A stretch of 64,000 nucleotides of DNA from Chelonoidis abingdonii (lineage: Eukaryota > Chordata > Testudines > Testudinidae), in the NCBI RefSeq assembly GCF_003597395.2, contig NC_133773.1, forward strand, positions 76,928,286 to 76,992,285, given 5' to 3'. The notes below the pieces were generated by a model, which worked only from the letters and a program-made list of their open reading frames with translations, did not search any database and was not told where the DNA came from. Position 1 is the first letter of the stretch; each line of letters opens with the position of its first letter. Positions 23,401-38,400 of this stretch are shown here, in pieces. Both the position numbers and the translations under genes were made by a program.

Positions 23401-26400
23401 TTGTAGCTGCAAGCAAAGGCTTCTGATCCTTCAGGAGACTGTTGATGAGCAGAATTAAGCTGAAATTCCTATCTAGCACTAAGAAGAACTCTCTACTTTT
23501 TCCTTTGCTTGTTCTCAACGGTTCCCTGCTTCTTCAAAAGTATGAGAAAGATATGGGCAGTTTGGGGACCATGGATTGTACACAGCAGACCTAAGAAGAT
23601 TTTCCTGTCTGTCTTCAATGATATTGATCCACACTGGATAAGCACATTAGCTGGATAGTTCTACTAAAATGATCAGCAATAAAGTAGTTTAACTATATTT
23701 AACATTTTAATTGTCATCATTTGGTTACAGAACTGAAATCTTATTGAGAAGTATGGGGCATTTAACACTTACTTTAGAGCAGCGCAGGAACCAAATTTAT
23801 GTAATTACCCTTTATTGTGACTGTCATAATAAATGAAAAACTTATTAGTGGTCCAGAAAAGCCTTGCAAGGCTTTGAGCTGTTCAAGGCAGTGAATTTAC
23901 AGTTTCAGTCAGACTGCATTGGATCAATTCATATTCAGAAGGCCATTTTCGCTACACAAGGGCTGGAAATTTGATGGCCCATATCTAGAACTGGAAATTC
24001 ATTAGATTTGTTTGCCACCATATGCAAAGCAGAACTTTTGCCCCGGTTGATTGGTGTGTGCCTAATGAGATAGTTGTCATTAATATCTACTTTAAAGGGG
24101 GAGTCTACCACCTACTCGGGAACACCGAATAATGTTAAGAAGCCATCATCTGATGTAGCTGATTTTTGCCACCTATTGCTGTTTCTAACTTTCCCTTCTT
24201 AGCTGAGGTTACCAAGGAGTTGTTAACTAATAAGCATCACATAACTTCTCTGCCAATATTCTTACCTTTCATGGTTGGATTCCACAATAATTTAAGATAT
24301 AGAGAGGGATTAACGTAAGGTAGAACAGCTGGGGAGCACAGTTCGTTCTACTTTACTAAAAACACCACCCTCCTCTTCTGTCTGATTATTTTTTTAAGTA
24401 GTGCTTCCCCACAACTCCCCAACCTCCTCGGTTGGTTAAGGGAGAACTCCTTCTGTTTCCAGCTACTTTAACAGCTGGCAGAGATAGTGGATTTACCTTT
24501 TAACCATGGGCAAAGGATATTGATTCATATTAAAGTTAGATCTGTGAGCAGTCTCAGAGCCCCATCTAATATAGGTTCTATCAATTTGCATACAGGATTT
24601 GATGAGAATGCTGGTGAAGTCACATTAAGTTGCCTTCCTTTGATCCTATTGGCCAGATCCCAGAGGGATCAGCTAGAATACATCCAGAGGCACACATGCT
24701 GGAGCAACATCTCTTTCACCCTGGATAGCATTCGTTGTGTACTCCCTCTCTCATCAGCTCATTTCAGTTTGTTGGTGTGCTGTATCCAAACTGTTTTATT
24801 TTCTGTTGAACACACTCACTGTTCTTCTCGTAAACTTTTTCAGCTTTAGTTAGATGGGTCCTCTTTTTTGACTTATTTTCTTCCTCTACCCTACTTTAAA
24901 AAATGGTTCCTTAATGCTTTGCCTCTATTTCAAACTGAATGTTATGGAAATTTTTTAAACAACATAGCTTCAGAACTCTTTTTTGGGGGAAGTTTGGGGT
25001 AAAAAATTAAAACAAACTCTAATACGATATAAATGTGCCATATGAAATGTCAGGGGGCTTAGCTTTTTGGAGATATGGGAGGAAGTATTTACAATCAGTC
25101 TTATAACTAAAAGGTAGACTCAACTGCATCTCCATAAGTATTTTAAATAATCTCCATGCTTTGCACTTACATTTAGAATCTCACAAGTTCCCTTTAGTAT
25201 TCAGAAGCCAATAGCAAATTAATGAATTTTGTGAATGTAGTGAGTGAACAAGCACAATTGGGGAGGGAGGATAAAGGCAAAGATGACATAATAAGCTGTA
25301 CATTGTTCATTTATTTGACAAATGTATTTATTTTAGTTTTAATTTATAATACTTCATAGTATACATTATTTTACAAGGAGGAGGGAGAAATGTTCTCCTT
25401 AACCTCTGCGGATAGGACAGGAAGCAATGAGCTTAAATTGCAGCAAGGGCAGTTTAGATTGGACATTAGGAAAAATGTCCTAGCTGTCAGGGTGATTAAG
25501 CACTGGAATAAATTGCTTAAGAAGGTTATGGAATCTCCATCACTGGAGGTTTTTAACTGCAGGTTAAACAAACACCTGTCAGGAATGGTCAAGATAATAC
25601 TTAGTCCTGCCTTGAGTGCAGGGGACTGGACTAGATGATGTCTTGAGGTAACTTCCAGTCCTATGATGCTATGATTTAAGAGATTAAATTCGTTTATTGG
25701 CTTTCAGGTTGTACATGTGTCCTGAATATCTCAGTGTTCAGCCTTGGTACCCTGCATTATCTCTTCTAGAACCGGTATATTTAACATCTGAAGATCAGTT
25801 GGGACTTAATTTTTCTTTGCATCCTCCAGTTCCTTTGGAAGAGGGGTAGTGTACCAGTTGTACCATTATTTCTATGTGAGGCTTACTCCCACTGAGGCTG
25901 GGGGAGAGTGGAAGTATGTGGAAAGGCTGACTGGACAGTTACCCAGACACCAGGATGGATAAAACATTTTGTTTTGTGATTGTACAGATATACTAGCACA
26001 ATGGACACCTGGTCCATGACTGGGGCTCCTAGGCACTATGCTATGACAAATAATAATAAAATTAGATTTAATTTAATAACAAACCTATTTTAAAATTTAA
26101 TTTGAAATTATGACAACCTATGTTAAGGCTTAAACTAACTATAATCTATTAAAATAATTTAAATTAGATAAAAATAATATTAAGCAATATATGTTTGTGC
26201 CAAGTTTCATTGAAAGTCAAGCCATTGAACTGGTGGAGGTCACAAGCTAAGTACCTGGAACTGGATTTTGAAGCGCTCAACCAGCTTTTGATGGCAGTAG
26301 TTTCTTCTGCAGGTGCAGAAAGAATATTTTCTTCATTTCAGTTTTTTCAGCTAGTTCAGTGACTAGTTCATTCAAAGTTAAGAAACTGATTAGGAATTGA

Positions 26401-29400
26401 AAATGCAGGAAAACTTGTTTTCCTCCTCCAATCTATGAATAAAAACTAGGTGTGTGAGGATGAGATCTACTAGTTTTAAAATCTCGATGGATATTGTGAC
26501 TAGAAACAAGCAGTTCAATTCCCTAACTACAGATAATACTTCCTTCATGGAGATGAATATAAGAACATAAGAATGGCCATACTGGGTCAGACCAAAGGTC
26601 CATCCAGCCCAGTATCCTGTCTACCGATAGTAATTTTTTTTAGCAAATAGTAAATTTGTAAATAGTAAATTTGCCAGAAAATGCATTTTGTAGGGCACCA
26701 AATTTCACAAATTTGTGTCAAATTCCACTCATAGTTTCAGCTGCAGGGGAAAAAAAGTCATTTCTTTTTTTTTTAGAAAAAAAGTCACAACAGTTCCTCT
26801 CAGCCATTTTGAAACAAATTAATTTGACTTTTTGTTTTGAAATGTTTTGATTCAGCCCATTAACCAAAAAGTCACTTATTCACTTAGCTCTATTTCTTTG
26901 TTTAGTAAATCAGTTAGGTTTAAATACATACCATGTTTTGATAAACTTTTTGATAATAATCTTTCCTATGTATTCAGCATGTTTAATGTAGTTTTATTTA
27001 ACTAATAAAAAATTTAAATTTGTTGTTTTTGAGCATTTTTAACTGAACTCAAACTTCCATCAAAAAAGAGCTTGACAGAAGTCAAAAGTAACAAATTAGT
27101 TATCATCTGGTAAATGAGAAATGCATCAGTCATCATTTTCTAACATCGTAAAAGTGTAAAGTTTTAGAATCTAAGTTAATCTATAGCGTTGCTTAAATAA
27201 ACTTGCATAGTTATAATGTATCTCCCTGATTAGCTCCCACCCCACCCAAAAGCATCAGATTTAATGTAAAGGGTATATGGTAGTTAGAAATCAACATGTT
27301 TTAATGGAAAAGAATTAGAGTACTTGTGGCACCTTAGAGACTAACAAATTTATTTCAGCATGAGCTTTCGTGAGCTATAGCTCACTTCTTCGGATGCATA
27401 TGCTGTAGCTCATGAAAACTCATGCTGAAATAAATTTGTTGGTCTCTAAGGTGCCACAAGTACTCCTTTTCTTTTTGCGGGTACAGACTAACACGACTGC
27501 TACTCTAAAACATGTTTTAATGGTTACCAACCAATGAGAACTGACCTTTCTTTAAGAAAATAACTGAAAAAAATGCAAAACAAGATTAAAATCAATTATT
27601 TTAATTAGCATTTCCTGCTTGGTGATTTTGATCATGATTTAAATCAATCCTCCTGTCAGAGACCCTTGGATTTCCCAGTAATTTGAGGACATCCATGTTG
27701 TTAAAGAGACAAACCCCCGTATCTCTTCTATGTGTCAACAGACTCCTTCCTTGCAAGAGGTAATGCACCTAAACTGCTCGGTTCACAATGCATGTTTTCC
27801 TCTGCCATTAATTTTTTCACAGAGGTGGGTATCAAGGCCCCCTGTCTTTAAGCAGATATCATCCCTATATCTCCATCAGAAGTATGAACTAGAACTTTTA
27901 ACTGTTATGTTGGCATTGACATGCTGCCAAAAATTAATATTTGTAGCACGCAGAGGCGAGGATTTGGATTCAGAAGTCTATTTTTGAGTATATGTAGACT
28001 AAATGTAAATTATTAAAAGCAAACATTTCCTATATGGTCAACACAATAATTCTCGTTTAGTATTTTTAAATTTCCCAACAGCTGGGAATAATGAATTTGT
28101 TTGCATAATTGGTTGTCAGTGACAAGGGAGTCAGTATTAGGAGACACACATTCTATATGGACGTGCAGAAAATGGGGCTTTGGATAATCAGTATCCCGCT
28201 GTATAAGTGTATCATAAAGATTTAGTATATTCACATTCATGCACCCACACAATAATGTATATATCAGTATAAACAAGATATATATTCCTTATGGGTCAAA
28301 ATCACCGGTGGATTGAGGATATGCAACGATATTGACTGTGGTCAATATACCAGTGTATATATTGTAACATCTATCTATCCATCTATCCAAAACAGTAGCC
28401 TTTTTAAATCCAGTGAAGAGGCATGACCGGCACAGTACAGCATCCTTTATTTATCAGGGTGTGTGTGTCTGTGCCTATATGTTGTACAGTGCCAGTCATG
28501 CCTCTTCACTGGACTTGAAAAGGCTACTGTTTTGCAAATAACAATGTAGTACAATCATGAAATACAGCAAATAGATGAAATACATAGAGTACATGAAATA
28601 GAGCAAAACAAGTTAGATTAAAATGGTACCTCTTAAAGAGCTGCAGTTGCCAGGCTACTGACACTGCTGTTTTGTGTGTGTGGCGCGACATAATGCTTAG
28701 GCTTTTCTTCTGCGTCCTTTAGTAAGTCTGCACTATCCTTTGAACATCAGGGTTTAGTTCCTTCCTCTGTTGAGTAAAGTGATTTCTTTCTACATCCAGA
28801 TCAAGAGATGGTATATTTCGGGAGCTGCAAGGTTTTGGAATGGACATGGAAATTCTTAAGTGGTTCACAAAAAATGATACCTATTCTAAGGTAGGGATAA
28901 CATAGGCATGTATCTATAAATAATGATATAGCTATAGGCATTCATCCAATCCATTTTGTCATATGAGTTTGTTATTTAATAATAGTATCTCTGTTGTAAA
29001 CAGACTTTCAGTTTAATGCTGGTTTCTGTGTTGAGTAATTAGGAAGGACTTATTATGTTTCTGCTGATGCCAATTGAAAAGAGAAAAGACTTGGGGTTTT
29101 CTCTGTCTCCAAGGAAACTGTAGACTTTCTTTAATAATAGCTTCCTTAGTGCTGTGTACATTTTACAGAATTTTTGAGTAAGCAAAATTTTTCTGCATAA
29201 TTTACATTCTATATAGAAATATAAAATAATTGTTTCTATTTTGAATAGAAATTATGAGTTTAACAGAGGATGACTGAAAAATCAACATTGCTAAAGATAT
29301 AATGTAACAGTTTGGATTTATATTTATATTGCTTTTCTAATTTGCTGCTATTTTCTTCACACTGATGTTCTGATGAATGCTGCTTTCTGTCTCATACTAT

Positions 29401-32400
29401 GAGCATGTTTACTGAAACCTGCAATGTCTGAGGAAATCTGCTGCATACTGGCCTGATGCATAGTGTTGATAAGAGACATGACAATCCTTGTAAATTATTA
29501 TTTAAGTTCTTTAGCTGTAATGGATTTCAGACTAAATACTTCCTTTATCATGAAATAAAACCGAAGTATTTTGCAAACAGACAGTGTCATTGAAACTCTT
29601 TAGAAATAACAAAGGAAAATCAGCGAGTTTACAAGAGATACTAGAGTAAAGTTTGAAGTAGTTTATGCATTATAGCTCAGGGTAAATACTAAAATATTCT
29701 GAAAATGTAGATTTAAATGTAGTTGCAAATCAAAAATAGTAAAAACAACTGTGTAAGGATTTAATACAGAAATGATGCTGTTGAAGCATGTGTGATTATC
29801 TCAACAAAATAGTAATAAATCTTAAAATCATATTTTTCCTCTTAAATGCGCTGTTGAGCATAATTTCATTTTGAGAGCATATTTTAATAAAACCACTGAC
29901 TTAGCAAAGTGAAAAAATATAATATTTTCAAATGACCTGGCTCATCTTGTTTCTGAGTCACCTGCTGCTGAGTCTCTCTCTACAAGGTGTATTTCTATCT
30001 TTTCATAAAGTTACTTTTTGCCTTTTTATAAACATATTCAGAAAGAAGGAGAAAGTACAACCAAATTCATGTTGCAAATGGAAGTACAGTAGTTAATGTG
30101 ATATATATTTTGTGATATGGACATACATCAATTGTGAAATAGATTGAAAATACAAACTCATTTCACAGCCATCAGATGGTAATAACTCTTGGTCACCATT
30201 AACCTGGTCTTCATTCACACCAGCAACCTAAAGACTTTGCATCCCATTAATGATACATTCAGCTACCCAGACTTCTTTATATCGTTTAAAAATACAGAGT
30301 ACTACATACAATACACCATGCAAGCACATTGAAGGAAAGAGTGGAGCTGTCTCTAGTGCATAATTGCTGTTTTCTTGTGGTTGATGAGGGTAATCGTAAG
30401 CCCAGTGTGAGAACCCCTTCCTCTCCCTGCATGAGCTCTGGAATGGAGCTTTAAGCCTTGGAAGTCTCCCTGTCTTTAGGCTTTTAAAATTATATTTTCC
30501 TGCTGACTGAATTTCAGTGAGCCATGGTATAATCCGACTAAAGGGAAAGGGAACAAGAAATGTTGTTAAAATGAAAGCTTTACTTAATACTTTACATTTC
30601 AAATGCTTTAACTGTTTTTCCGTCTTTTCTGGATCTTTAATAAAAGGTTAAAAGGATTTTTAATGGTGTGTTTGCCATGGTACTAAGCAGGCTGAGATCT
30701 CTTTATACCAAACCATGGACCTTGTTTAACACTGTTTAATGTGGGACAGTGACTGGGTTTTTTAACACCTTTGGCTCATTTATTCCCTCTAACTTAATAC
30801 AACAAGCCCCATGCCCACCACCCCAGGGCACTCTATTCCTAACAGCGGCCACCAATCCTCTTTGCTCTCAACTCCAGCTACCAGGCCTCCCCTTCCCGTA
30901 ATAATGATGTTGGCTCTGGTACTTCCTGCAGACTTAAGAAGTTGACGTTGCATCAGCTGACGCTTAGTTTGTATTTGAGAGGTTATATTTATATATCTAT
31001 ATATATCTATCTATATCTATATATATGAGCTAGAGACTTTAACTTGTATTTTTAAATGAAAGCTTAGATATTGCAGAAGCTGATGGCCCACGCTTGAGGA
31101 AAGAGTCCTCCTTGCCCAACGTGAGTGGATTTTGCAAGCCACAGGGTGAACCACTTCTTAAGGAATTTTCTCTCCAAGCTTCCCAGTCTGATTTCACACT
31201 TTCCCTATTGTACTTGGTTGCATGTTAAAGTAATATTAGGACAGTCTTAATGTGGAAAATAAACAATAACTCACTATAATGTGATAGGTATGGATCCTTA
31301 GTTGTGCACCCTTATTTTTGTATTGGTGCTATTTATTTCCTTTGCTTTGACTTCACCCTGTCAATGCTTAACTAATAGTAATTAGTATTCAATCTCCCCC
31401 TCAATGCCTGAAGCCCCCACTACTGTAATGTCACTTTGGAGTCACTTTGGAGTTTGGATCTGTCATCATGTGTTTTTACTATCCCTCCACTTTTTGTGTC
31501 CTCTGCAAATTTAATCATGGCTGAAATTATGCCAGAGAAACACACAAAAAGAAAGGCATGAAGCAGTGATGTTGTTGTGTGTTTGGAATCCCTAAAAAGT
31601 GTCCTAGTCTGGATTAGTGCTACACTAGTAGGAATGTTCACTGCTTGGAAACTAGAGAGCCAGGGTGGGTGAAATACTGTCTTTTATTGGACTAACTTCT
31701 GATAGTGAAAGAGACAAGTTTTTGAGCTACAAAGAGCTCTTCTTCAGACAAGCTTGGAAACTGACAGATGCTTCATACTAAGACCAAAATGGAAGCACTT
31801 AGAAGTGTTCTGTGGACTACTGGAGGCTGTAAAACACTATTGGGGAACCACTGATATAGAGTGCAAAGGATTTGTCTCTCTCTCCCTTCTCTCTCCCTCC
31901 CGCCCTCACTGTCACTTGAACCATAGATTAATTCATATTTTTACAAAACCTACTATTTCTCATTTAAAAAATTAAAAGAGGGCACATTGTCAACTCATGA
32001 AAAGTGCCTGTGGATGGGAATTGCACAGCTAATGCACTGTATGTTGAGTTGAGAATATGCTTCACTGTTCTTAAAGAACTGTAAAAATGTTTTAATCTTT
32101 GTATTAAATATAAGTTTTATGTATTAATATAAATGAAAATTGTTTTGGAATTTTTAAGGCATCAGTACACTTCATTAGTAATCTGTATCTCCCACTGAGA
32201 GTGAGATTATGATATCATACCCTGCTTTGTTTTACCCTGCAGTAATTAATTGGTGGGGAGGAATAGAGGTTAAATAGTTTGTTTTTGCAATTGCTCTCAG
32301 TATAGCAAAGATGATTTATGTGCAGATACATGTGAATGGGCTGATTCACTATCTCATCCCCAACAAAAGTAGTAACTCAGACACAATAACAAAGCATAAA

Positions 32401-35400
32401 TTTCATCTCAAGCTTCCTTCTTGAACTTGGTTTTCCCTGTGGGACCTATTCTCTCTATAGAGCCACTCCCATAATGATCCAGCAGTACTTCTGCAGCGAT
32501 ATTCATGTGTCTAATACCTACTAACAAGGTGGGTCAACAGGATATTCCTGTTACAAAGCGGTAAGATTGTGTCCACAAAGACGTTTAACAATACATTAAC
32601 ATATGTCAGTTGTCTTCCTATTTATTTTTCCTGATGCATTTTAAATCCTTTATTGTAGATGTAGAATACTGAGAAGGTACGAAAAATTACGTTTTCACTG
32701 ATCCAAAGAGAAAGAGTAGGAATTAAATAATTAGTCTATAATGGTTTAAAAATTCAAGAAAAAAATCGTGAAAAATACATTGCTTAATTTGTTTTACATT
32801 GAGATGTTTGGTACACGATGTATTTTACCCACATATTTTTGTGGGGAATTAGATTTAAGAATAGAAAATGTTAAATTTTACTACAGGAAATAACAAAAAG
32901 AAATACTGGGACAGATCCTCAGCTGTTCTAAATCAGCTCTATTGTCTTCAATTGTCTCTTCCTGCATGTATGTTTGCCAATGGACTTAAAACCCCTTTCC
33001 TTGCATAGTATAAATATCTGCATGGTTTTATTCCTGGTATATTCATTGTATCTCAGAAAATATGTGGCTTTGATTTATAAAATTAAAGGATATATTTGTA
33101 AACATATTGTTGAACAAAAGTGCATTGTTGGCTCATTAAAAAAGTGTCCTGTGTATTTCTCAGTTCCATATATTTATTTTTTATAGGCAAAGATGTCACA
33201 GGTTAAGCAGGTAGGCCTTTTAGCTGCTGGATGTCAGCCTTGGAACAAAGATGTATGTGCTGCTAGTGGGGACAGATTCGCTTATTGTGCCACGCTTGCT
33301 ATTTATATTTACCAGGTAAGATTACTTTTTTCTCAATAAACCACTTACTTTAGAACAATGTTCTTTGCTTTCTACTTCACTTTCATCCGTTTCAAGAAAT
33401 GTTCTTGTAGTAGTTTTGAAGTGTGATTATAGTCAGAAAAGTGACTGTAGAACTGGCATCTTTTTATTCAACAGATCTATGTCAAAACAATTTTAAAAAA
33501 ATATTGTTACAATTTGTTACATAGGTCAGCATTGCAGAGCCAGTGTAAGTATGAGAGAGGGAGCAAGATTGCATGCTGGCTTGTGCATCACTTTCAGAAT
33601 TGTGTAGCACTGATAAGCAAATGTCAGGATTAGATTAACTGCATGCTGTCCCTTAAATGGAACATAGTGGGGAAACAGGAAGTGGGCCCAGAGGAGTTCC
33701 CAGTATACTCTGATGAGACTGAGCTGGTGTGGGGTGTGTGCAAGCTGCATTTGTTTGTTTTTTATATTAACTTTAATAAACCCCCAGTTTTAAATCCATC
33801 TCTGGTTTGGGAGTGTAACAATTGTTCGTAATAGGGTAAAACATCTCTGCAGCAAAGAGAGTAAGTGAGGTGCATATTATGGAGCTCAAGTGAGGGGATA
33901 AACTGAAGCCTTGCCCACTGCCTGTGGGCTGCAAAGTACTAACCATTGTTTATACTGCCAAAAAAATGAGCATTAAAAATGGCATACAAAATATAGTCAA
34001 AATTATAGTATCCATTAATACAATATGTATTGTATTACATATGTACAACAAACCTTGTATACTGGAGCGTCTCCCTGGGTCATTTCCCCTTCTTTGCTGT
34101 ACTAAACCAAAAAAGCAAGTTAAGAACAGTGAACCGCAAAATATACGTGAAAGTAATATTAATAGTTTGACTTAAGGTGAAAAAATCAGAGTTACATCTT
34201 TACTATGTCTTTAATCAATCATGTGTTAAAATGAGACAAACATAGGTTGATCCATAAATTCTGGAGCTTCTGGATTTGAAGGGTTGGATACTCATTAGTG
34301 GCACTAAATAAAGGTTCCTGGAGATTATGTTGATTGCTCAATATTGCAAACTCCCACTGATTTCACGCAAAGCAAGATGACACCCACTGTGTTTTATAAA
34401 TCACTATATCATGAGTAAATGTTTTAGGTTGATTCAGTAGCTTTCCATTAATTCCAATATCAAATTGTTATTTGTCTATGATTAGAGCAAGGTTCCAGGA
34501 ATCATGAATTCTGTTCTCAGCTCTGCCACTGACTTGCCGTGTTACGTAGGACAAATCTCTTTGTGCTCCAGTTTAGCCATCTGTAAAATAGATATAATAC
34601 CTGTAAAGTACTTTAAAATGCTAATATGAGCAGTGCTATAGAAGTGAAAAAAAAGAATATATGAAACACATGGAAGTAATTTTTTAGGAGGGAGAGGAGG
34701 GGCCTAACTGAATATTGACACATTTTCCCTGAAAATAAAATTTATATGGACCTAGCTTATTAAAGTTGCAAATACTCGGACTTGTTAAATGCAGTGGAAA
34801 TCAGATTGTAGTCTTTTAAGTATGGTAAGCTTCGTATTCTTGTCCATTAGTGACTTGAGCTGCTACACTATCCAATTTAGCAATATATGCCATAGATATT
34901 AAGCGAGTTTACTGAAATTTGAGTATCTAAAATACATTTGTTTTGGTTTTTTTAGTTGGATCACCGATACAATGAATTCAAACTCCGGGCAATTATGTCT
35001 GAGCATAAAAAGACAATCACAGCAATATCTTGGTGTCCCCACAACCCTGACATGTTTGCAAGTGCCAGTGCAGATAATTTAGTGATCATTTGGAATGTGG
35101 CTGAACAAAAAGCTGTTGCAAAACTGGACAGTACAAAAGGTATCGGAGACACAGAGGTTTATTTCTTATAGCTCTTCATCTTTAAAATAGCAGAAATACT
35201 CGCAATGTACTAAATGTTGAATGATTGGTAGAGAAAGTTTTAGAAGTTGAGCAGTTATAGATGGAGCACAAAATTCTTTAGCCTCACTTCTACTGTAGTT
35301 CATTATAGAATATGATAAAACACAGTGTTTTTGTACATTGTTCTGAACTGTATAGTAATTGCTGAAAAACTGAATTTTTCAACTCTTCTTACAGCAAAAG

Positions 35401-38400
35401 CAGCCTTTCAAATGCATTAAACTCAGCACAAGTTTATTTGTTTTTTATTGGCAAGTAAAATAGTATAAATTATCATCAGTCATCATACTGAAATGTAGGC
35501 AATTATGATTTATGATTTGGATATGAATTTTCATGACATTTTTGCAAGGCTGAGCACAAATAAAACCTGGTCTACAACGAAAGCCAGGGCTGCCCAGATG
35601 AGGCGGGGGTGGTGGTGACAATTTGCCCCAAGCCCCGGGTCCTGAAGGGGCCCCCACAAGAATATAGTATTCTATAGCATTGCAACTTTTTTTTTATGGA
35701 AGGGATCCGCAAAATTGCTTTGCTCCAGGCCCCCTGAATCCTCTGGGCGACCCTGATAAAGGCTGCTGTTCAGATGAGGCTATTTACTAATAATGGTCAC
35801 ACTTAAAATCTATGTAAAATATAGTTTTTGGTTCAGTTTAGATAAACATCCTAATGTGCAGCTAGCTCTTCTCAAAAGTATGAAACTGTTGATCCAACCC
35901 TATTCTCTTCCCATGTGTTTTCCAACAGGCTGAGTATAATAACTTCCTCGGCAACAAGCCCGAGTTCCTTACCTGCAAGCAGCTAGTGCACCCCAGGTGC
36001 TTTCCTGCAGTCAGTTTCTTCAACATGTGGTCTCTTCAGTTCTGTACCTTTTCAAGTTCTGTTAGGTCCAGAAGGTCTGGGAGCTTCTCTTGGGCTTCTC
36101 AAACTTTCTGGTGCTCTGAGGCTTCCCATTTTGTTATTTTCTAGACTATATGGCATACCTTTGAAAACTTTACACGCTGTGAGATCTACTGGTCACATGA
36201 GAACACAAATAGTGGGCAGGGAAATCTGAATTGATTCAGAACTTACTTTTGCTCAGGATATGGGTTAAAATCAGTAGTGATACTTATTTTTTTAAGAATC
36301 AGTTGATCAATCCTAAATTACCAGAGTCTATGACTGAATTTGAAGGAGATGGTTTCCATATCCCAGTTATATACCTCCTATGTTGCTCACCACTTTTATT
36401 TTCAGAATAAACTGTTTGTGTTAAAACTCCTTATTAACTTTACGTTAGTAGCATATCAGATATCTCTGATGGTACTGTTACAAAAAAGTACCCAAATAAA
36501 ATGTGCATGGGAGGCTTGGGGAAATATATATTTTTGAGATTGTTCTTTGATCACACCTTGCAATCTAATTTTTATGATTATGTGGAGTATTGCAGTGTGG
36601 GAAATGCTGAGGTCACAATTACAACTTGGATACTTGAAGTTGAAGTTAGGTGCCTATGTCCATATCTAAGCACCTAAAGAAAAGTGATCTGATTTTCAGA
36701 AGCGCTGAGCACCTACAGCTCCTACTGATTACAAAACTTTAAAGTTCAGGTGCAATTATCTGCTCCTGTAGTCTTAGATCAGGTGTACACTGCCACTTAT
36801 TTTGGTGTGAATAAGCCACTCCCCTGAGCGACATAAGTTACACTGGCTTAAGTTCTGGTGTGAACAGCACTATGTCATCAAGAGCCAACATAGCTACTGC
36901 TTTTTGTGGAGGTAGATTTATTTTGCCGATGGGAGAGCTCTCCCCTGTCAAGATAGAACATCTTCACCAGATTCGCTACAGGGGGCACAGTTGCATTGGT
37001 GTAGCTGTGCAAATGTAGCACTTCTAGTGTAGACTAGCCCACTGTGATTAGACTTCCTGGGTTTTTGTCAAAACGTAAATATATTTTGTAAAAGTTTGCA
37101 AGTGGTTTTGTTTTTTAACTGATTAATAACAGTGCATTACTTTTACTGTAAAGTAAGTATTTGTGTAAGGATAAACGTATAGCATATAGGAGCAGGCTAA
37201 TCTCCAGTCATATGAATAACTCCCTTTGGCACTAGTGGAAGTTATGATGTGTATCACAGTGTGGTCTGCTGCCATGTAGTACATAAAATTTTCACTCTTT
37301 GAAAATGTGTAAGAAGAGTTTACTTTTATGCCAGGCCAAGTACATACAATTGCCTACGCTTAGACTGAAGTCTGTAAAATATTTTTAATGTATTACTTTC
37401 CTAGTAATTTAAGATCTGTAGCTTTTCAAGACCAATATCCGTAATGGGCTAAGAATATTTGATAGATAATAGCATTCTGCATTTCAAAATCCTAGTTCTT
37501 ACACGGTTTTTTTTAAATGTTTCAGGGGTTCCTGCCTCACTTAGTTGGTGCTGGAATGCAGGTGATGCAGTTGCATTTGTTTCCCATAGAGGCCCATTGT
37601 ATATTTGGACTATCTCAGGACCAGACAGTGGGGTAGCTGTACATAAAGAAGCACATAGTTTCTTGTCAGACATTTGTCTATTTAGATGGCATCCAAAGAA
37701 GAAAGGAAAAGTAGTATTTGGACACACTGATGGAAGTCTTTCTATTTTTCAACCAGGTGAAAATTTACTTGATAAAGTAATTATTGACCAGTAATTTTTG
37801 TTGTGTTATTCTCTAGTTTAGATTTTATAAAAACTTTTATATAAAATTTGTTCAGATTATAGTAGTGTTACTACTCACTGCATATTACAAAAATACATCT
37901 GTTTAGCTCAGGAAAATTTAGAATCTTTTGTCTTTTTATATTGAATCCTATTTGGTTATCAAATCAACACTGCATCTTTGAAATGTATATAGTAAGCTGA
38001 TTCTGAGGGTATGATAACAACCCTCTTCTCTAAACTTTTGATCTGCCCCAGTACTGATGTTTTCCAGGAAGTTCTGATCTCCTAATTTTATTTATTTGGA
38101 TTGTTAGTTATTGAATGTTCTAATCGTTGAATGTTCAATCCTCTACCCCCGTTTTTGTAAACAAATCAGCAATTGGGAACCCAGATCTAAGATTCTGTCT
38201 CCTATTAAAGCATATCAGGGCAAAGAACTGTCTCTTTAATTTATCTGTAATGCATCTAGCACATTTTTGTTTGCTTTATAAATAGCACAGGGTTGTATTA
38301 AATGCACATTCCTTGAAGGAGTATGTGGAGTTTTTCTTTGGAGCTAAGTAGTTAATTCTCTTTTTCATACGTGCCTCACTGCTTGGTGAGGAAAGCCGAC

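Noticed and set aside
24487..24849. 120-codon + strand open frame
   Set aside because: No domain or coding-like pattern; lies within an intron without support.
28368..28533. CRISPR-like or other prokaryotic repeat array
   Set aside because: A single inverted repeat beside a microsatellite; no repeat-spacer pattern, and the window is clearly vertebrate.
30228..30602. 124-codon minus-strand open frame
   Set aside because: No recognisable family. A chance frame of this length is expected in 64 kb.
33535..33830. possible solo LTR (starts tgtaag, contains tttaataaa, ends gtaaca)
   Set aside because: The flanking pentamers do not match and no viral coding sequence is nearby; the TG..CA impression is weak.
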